Positions 8,649 through 11,508 of a stretch of 11,508 bases of DNA are shown one piece after another. Made by a program: the position numbers and the translations under genes. The notes below the pieces were generated by a model, which saw only the letters and a list, made by a program, of their open reading frames with translations, did no database searches and was not told where the DNA came from. Numbering within the stretch: the stretch's first letter is position 1; each line of letters starts with the position of its first letter. This stretch comes from an uncultured Bacteroides sp. (GTDB taxonomy: Bacteria; Bacteroidota; Bacteroidia; Bacteroidales; Bacteroidaceae), in the NCBI GenBank assembly GCA_900557355.1, contig USSR01000159.1, positions 1 through 11,508 on the forward strand, written 5' to 3'.

Positions 8649-9626
8649 ATGGCAAGGACTCTTTCTTATATTTTGTGTTTGATTTTAGGAACGTTTATAT
8701 CAGGGTGTGAAAGAATAGTTGATGTGGATTTTTCGGGATATACCTCAGATGCTATTGTCTTCGAAGGGATTGTTACGAATGAGCGTCCACCTTACTTCTT
8801 TCATCTAACAAGACCTTCTGCCGTATCGGCAGGTGAATATGATTATGCAGGTATAGAAGATGCTGTAATCATTATTACAGATGTTACGGACGGTATCAGG
8901 GATACGCTTCAGTATGTGCCACCTCGGTTTGAAGGCTATGATGTGTATTATAATTATTATAATTATGATACGAAGCGGAAAGAGGAGACTTCTGGATTCA
9001 GTTTGGGGGCCGTCTATGGAATGTATGTGACCACTAAACTATATGGTATCGTGGGACATTCCTATTCGCTGGATTTTTACTGTGATGGCAAGCATTTTGA
9101 ATCGGAAGCACAGAAAATGGAACAGCCTCTCATTATCACCGGCCTTAAAGTAAAGAAAGTGGATTTAGGGGAAAAAGGAGAAACTGATGCACCTTGTATT
9201 AGTTTCATTAATCCACCGGGAGAGAATTATTATTTGTTCTCATTTTATCCTTGGTCGTATACCCACTTTACATTTACGCGCCCTAATGTTTTACTTGGAG
9301 GAGATTCGGATTGGCGTTTTTCCATTTTAAGTGATGAATATTTGGAAGAGGATGTGGTGGACTTTATTGTGGATGACGGAGAAAATGCTTTCGGCTATCC
9401 TAATGGATGGGGATATATTCCTGTGGGTGACTCTTTGTATGTATGGGCACAGACTATCTCTAAAGACTGTTATCATGTTTACGAGCAAATGCTGAAACAG
9501 TTACGTACAGATGGTGGTGCCTATACTCCTACGCCTACCTCTATTACCGGAAATATCAGTGGTGGAGTTTATGGTTGCTTTCGGGTAAGCGCTGTTTCTG
9601 AAAAAGGAATACTCAAGGGGAAATAG
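8649..9626 (+). CDS. DUF4249-family outer-membrane lipoprotein
   Basis: The 325-residue product starts MARTLSYILCLILGTFISGC, a lipobox with Cys20, followed by ERIVDVDF. The early segment DAIVFEGIVTNERPPYFFHLTRP and the motif GIEDAVIIITD are characteristic of DUF4249, a Bacteroidota family regularly encoded directly after a TonB-dependent receptor. By analogy with SusD it is thought to be the surface partner that helps capture or gate the ligand; this is not proven for this family. The gap to the receptor gene is only 4 bp. Last gene of the operon; the 22-bp repeat array begins 15 bp after its stop. Aromatic-rich stretches (YDVYYNYYNYD near 97-107) could be ligand-contact or beta-strand regions. 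Confidence 0.87.
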   Translation: MARTLSYILCLILGTFISGCERIVDVDFSGYTSDAIVFEGIVTNERPPYFFHLTRPSAVSAGEYDYAGIEDAVIIITDVTDGIRDTLQYVPPRFEGYDVYYNYYNYDTKRKEETSGFSLGAVYGMYVTTKLYGIVGHSYSLDFYCDGKHFESEAQKMEQPLIITGLKVKKVDLGEKGETDAPCISFINPPGENYYLFSFYPWSYTHFTFTRPNVLLGGDSDWRFSILSDEYLEEDVVDFIVDDGENAFGYPNGWGYIPVGDSLYVWAQTISKDCYHVYEQMLKQLRTDGGAYTPTPTSITGNISGGVYGCFRVSAVSEKGILKGK

Positions 9627-9641
9627 GCATTTTTCAGGGAA

Positions 9642-9773
9642 ATACTTACCGTATTGAGATGAGATTCTCACCATTGTGAGAAGAAATACTCACTACAGTG
9701 AGAAGAAATACTCATCGTATTGAGAAGAAATACCCACCGGGGTGAGAAAACATTCTCAATAGGGTGAGAATAA
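9642..9773. repeat. Six tandem 22-bp imperfect palindromes between convergent genes
   Basis: Units begin at 9642, 9664, 9686, 9708, 9730 and 9752, an exact 22-bp period. Each has the form ATwCTCA, six variable bases, TGAG, then a purine-rich tail (usually AAGAA). Most units can pair as CTCAC/GTGAG with a 4-nt loop. The outer CTCA/TGAG arms are conserved (the first unit keeps pairing through a G-T wobble, the fifth starts CCCA), while the six central bases differ in every unit. The array fills the space between the rightward operon and a leftward gene, and similar but out-of-register bases continue up to that gene's stop at 9783. It could act as a bidirectional terminator, an mRNA 3'-end stabiliser, or a protein-binding array. 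It is not CRISPR: the period is too short and there are no spacers. Confidence 0.85.
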
Positions 9774-9782
9774 TTGAGAATC

Positions 9783-10181
9783 TTACGGTTGAGACATCTC
9801 CAACATATCAATCAGTTGTACCCGCTGTATAGAGAAGCTATTGCTTTCTTTTTGTACATACTTGAGCAGTGCAAGCCCGTCCTGACGAAGTTTGGATTTC
9901 CGAAGAAGGTCATCTGTTCCCATATCGTCGGATATCTTCAGCATGGTCATGGCGGCAAGCTCCGTCTTTCCCATTTCATTGGGGTCGCCCTTGTATCGGT
10001 CAATTAATTCTTCTATATTCATTCCCAGTAAGTCTTCGGAAGGGAAACCCAGTATTTGCCTGGTCAGATCGTCATATTCAGTCCATTCACTCCAGCGGTA
10101 TTTTTTCTTCTGGAGCAGGGCGTTCACAATTAAAGAAATGATTTCCTGGATCAATCGTATCAGATAATCTTGCTTAATCAT
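9783..10181 (-). CDS. Small cytosolic helical protein, tentatively DUF6483-like
   Basis: A 132-residue protein beginning MIKQDYLIRLIQEIISLIVN, with no signal peptide or membrane helix. It is acidic and predicted largely helical (NIEELIDRYKGDPNEMGK, LAAMTMLKISDDMGTDDLLRKSKLRQDGLALLKYVQKES). The N-terminal MIKQDYLIR-type opening and overall size recall DUF6483, whose role is unknown; the assignment is from memory of the pattern and is not certain. No catalytic residues stand out. The start at 10181 is supported by a strong Shine-Dalgarno just upstream. It is divergent from the LOG-family gene and convergent with the TonB/DUF4249 operon. Confidence 0.75.
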   Translation of the reverse strand: MIKQDYLIRLIQEIISLIVNALLQKKKYRWSEWTEYDDLTRQILGFPSEDLLGMNIEELIDRYKGDPNEMGKTELAAMTMLKISDDMGTDDLLRKSKLRQDGLALLKYVQKESNSFSIQRVQLIDMLEMSQP

Positions 10182-10186
10182 ATATT

Positions 10187-10192
10187 CCTCCT
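10187..10192 (-). promoter_or_regulatory. Strong ribosome binding site AGGAGG
   Basis: On the minus strand AGGAGG lies 5 nt before the ATG at 10181. This is a near-perfect Shine-Dalgarno and fixes the start of the small DUF6483-like gene. It is notable because Bacteroides genes, including the others in this window, mostly lack one. Confidence 0.7.
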
Positions 10193-10229
10193 TTTAATAG
10201 TGTTAGTTGAAAAGAATGAGAACAGATTA

Positions 10230-10237
10230 CAAAGTTA
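10230..10237 (-). promoter_or_regulatory. -7 promoter element for the leftward small gene
   Basis: On the minus strand the sequence reads TAACTTTG, a full match to TAnnTTTG. It predicts a start near 10223 and a leader of about 40 nt. The position 19 bp upstream (10257-10260) reads CAGC, so there is no -33 match. Confidence 0.45.
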
Positions 10238-10258
10238 GTGATATTTTTAAGATATCGC
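10238..10258. promoter_or_regulatory. Dyad between divergent promoters
   Basis: GTGATAT (10238-10244) is mirrored by ATATCGC (10252-10258) with one mismatch and a 7-bp spacer. It sits between the leftward -7 box and the rightward -7 box, covering the -33 regions of both, a natural operator position. It may be chance given the AT content. Confidence 0.3.
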
Positions 10259-10276
10259 TGAAAATCTTTACCTTTG
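10246..10276 (+). promoter_or_regulatory. Promoter for the LOG-family gene
   Basis: TACCTTTG (10269-10276) matches the Bacteroides -7 consensus TAnnTTTG fully. The -33 site 19 bp upstream is TTTA (10246-10249), three of four bases. Transcription would start near 10283, giving a short leader before the ATG at 10310. Confidence 0.65.
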
Positions 10277-10309
10277 CACTCACTAATAATATAAGGTATA
10301 GCAATTTCC

Positions 10310-10897
10310 ATGAATAAGATAACTTCCGTATGTGTATATTGCGCTTCGAGCACCAAAATCGATTCCGCCTATTTTGAAGCTGCCCGTGAACTGGGTACTC
10401 TGTTGGGGCAACGTCGTATCCGGCTGATAAATGGTGCTGGTGGTATCGGACTGATGAGTACTACTTCTGATGCCGTGTTGGCGGCAGGTGGAGAGGTGAC
10501 CGGCGTTATTCCTCATTTTATGGTGGAACAAGGATGGCAGCATAAAGGGTTGACAGAGATGATAGAAGTGGAAAACATGCATCAGCGCAAGCAGAAAATG
10601 GCAGATTTGAGCGATGCCATTATTGCTTTGCCCGGTGGATGCGGTACATTGGAAGAATTGCTGGAAATTATTACTTGGAAACAACTGGGTCTCTACTTGA
10701 ATCCTGTTGTTATCTTAAACACCAACAACTTTTTCGATCCTCTCTTGGCTATGTTGCAGCATGCGATGGATGAGAACTTTATGCGCGAGCAACACGGTGC
10801 TATCTGGCATGTGGCAAGTACACCGCAGGAAGCTGTCGAACTGATTCATACCATACCTGTCTGGGATAGTTCCATACGTAAATTTGCGGCAATATGA
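10310..10897 (+). CDS. LOG-family (TIGR00730) Rossmann-fold nucleotide phosphoribohydrolase
   Basis: This 195-residue cytosolic protein is full length for the family. Seen motifs: the N-terminal Rossmann strand SVCVYCASS (6-14), the GAGGIGLM phosphate loop (42-49), the HQRKQKM helix with Arg93 of the conserved RK pair, and the signature PGGCGTLEE (108-116), whose last Glu is catalytic in characterised members. Family members hydrolyse nucleoside 5'-monophosphates (cytokinin-type in plants and some bacteria) to free base and ribose 5-phosphate; the physiological substrate in Bacteroides is not settled. It has its own promoter and overlaps the next gene by 4 bp (ATGA at 10894-10897), so the two are translationally coupled. 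Confidence 0.93.
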   Translation: MNKITSVCVYCASSTKIDSAYFEAARELGTLLGQRRIRLINGAGGIGLMSTTSDAVLAAGGEVTGVIPHFMVEQGWQHKGLTEMIEVENMHQRKQKMADLSDAIIALPGGCGTLEELLEIITWKQLGLYLNPVVILNTNNFFDPLLAMLQHAMDENFMREQHGAIWHVASTPQEAVELIHTIPVWDSSIRKFAAI

Positions 10898-11508
10898 TCA
10901 GGCTACTGTTGACATGGATTACGGGATTCAAGGGAATGCCTATTCCCTATTCTCCTAAATTGGATGACGGAATCACTATACTCCTGTTGTGCTGCTTTTT
11001 CATATCTGCCTATGTCTTATCCCGTAGTCGTAAGTTCTTAGTGCAACTGATGAAAGACTTTCTGCTCAACCGTGAGCGGACCAGTATCTTTGCAGCCACC
11101 ACGGCAGCGGATATGCGTTATATGTTACTGTTGATCTTGCAGACTTGTGTACTGGGAGCTGTCTGTACCTTCAACTATCTTATAGATGTCCGTCCGGAAC
11201 TGGGAGAACGCATTCCTCCTTATATCCTGCTTGGAGTATATCTTGCGATAGCTTTACTTTATCTTTTCTGGAAGTGGGTGACTTACTCTTTCCTGGGTTG
11301 GATTTTTTTTGACGGAAACCGTACAAGCCTCTGGATGGAGTCTTATTCTACACTGCTTTATTACCTTGGATTTGCCCTTTTCCCGTTTGCTTTATTCCTT
11401 GTTTACTTCGATTTGAGTTTACTTGCAACTGTGATAATTGGTTTATTTCTGATGTTTTTTACTAAAATATTGATGTTTTATAAGTGGATAAAGCTTTTTT
11501 GTAACAAC
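10894..11508 (+). CDS. DUF4271-family multi-pass membrane protein, 3' end outside window
   Basis: The frame opens with ATG at 10894, overlapping the previous stop, and remains open for 205 codons to the right edge. Membrane segments are visible at about residues 27-43, 77-97, 110-127, 153-172 and 174-195, with basic loops between them (SRSRKFLVQLMKD, FLLNRERT). Size, the early KDFLLNRERTSIF segment and this layout fit DUF4271, an uncharacterised Bacteroidota inner-membrane family often found just before a uroporphyrinogen-III synthase gene; that neighbour would lie beyond this window. At 205 codons it should be nearly complete. Function unknown. Confidence 0.8.
   Translation, partial: MIRLLLTWITGFKGMPIPYSPKLDDGITILLLCCFFISAYVLSRSRKFLVQLMKDFLLNRERTSIFAATTAADMRYMLLLILQTCVLGAVCTFNYLIDVRPELGERIPPYILLGVYLAIALLYLFWKWVTYSFLGWIFFDGNRTSLWMESYSTLLYYLGFALFPFALFLVYFDLSLLATVIIGLFLMFFTKILMFYKWIKLFCNN

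Noticed and set aside
6422..9626. SusC/SusD glycan uptake pair
   Set aside because: The receptor is far shorter than SusC and its partner has DUF4249 features, with none of the helical TPR-like pattern of SusD and no glycan enzymes in the operon.
9642..9773. CRISPR array
   Set aside because: The 22-bp period leaves only six variable bases per unit, there are no spacer-length segments and no cas genes nearby.

Overview
The window looks like a Bacteroides-type chromosome (Bacteroidota). The basis is a set of families typical of that group: a TPR-transmembrane-HTH regulator, DUF3244, a TonB receptor paired with a DUF4249 lipoprotein, DUF4271, and a CBM48-like/CE1 esterase. Promoters also match the Bacteroides -7 consensus TAnnTTTG, and most genes lack a strong Shine-Dalgarno. 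No species call is attempted.

Layout. (1) Positions 1-1881, minus strand: two genes for exported polysaccharide-related proteins, a CE1-family esterase followed by a jelly-roll-like secreted protein that runs off the left edge. (2) 1882-2325: a divergent intergenic region with direct repeats, two dyads and a good promoter for the rightward genes. (3) 2326-9626, plus strand: the main accessory locus. It holds a membrane-spanning TPR/HTH regulator, then a tight five-gene operon: a small DUF3244 secreted protein, an unrecognised lipoprotein with four extra cysteines, a lipoprotein joining a SurA-like N-terminus to a DsbA-like CKRC thioredoxin domain, a short TonB-dependent receptor, and a DUF4249 lipoprotein. 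Junctions in the last four genes are 0 bp, a 4-bp overlap and 4 bp, so they are almost certainly co-transcribed. The first part (to about 6420) is visibly more AT-rich than the receptor and what follows. (4) 9642-9773: six tandem 22-bp palindromic repeats between convergent genes. (5) 9783-11508: housekeeping-like genes: a small DUF6483-like protein (minus), a LOG-family phosphoribohydrolase (plus) from a divergent promoter region, and a DUF4271 membrane protein running off the right edge.

How it may work together (inference). The regulator's TPR domain would sit in the periplasm and its HTH in the cytoplasm. Immediately downstream of its gene are two identical pairs of TGTTAC boxes, 32 bp apart, ending 10 bp before a promoter with exact 19-bp spacing, so this is the natural operator for the operon. 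The operon products would all act in the envelope: a dedicated thiol oxidoreductase next to a cysteine-bearing lipoprotein, plus a TonB receptor/DUF4249 outer-membrane pair for uptake or export of an unknown ligand. This is the best candidate in the window for an undescribed system; its substrate cannot be read from sequence alone.
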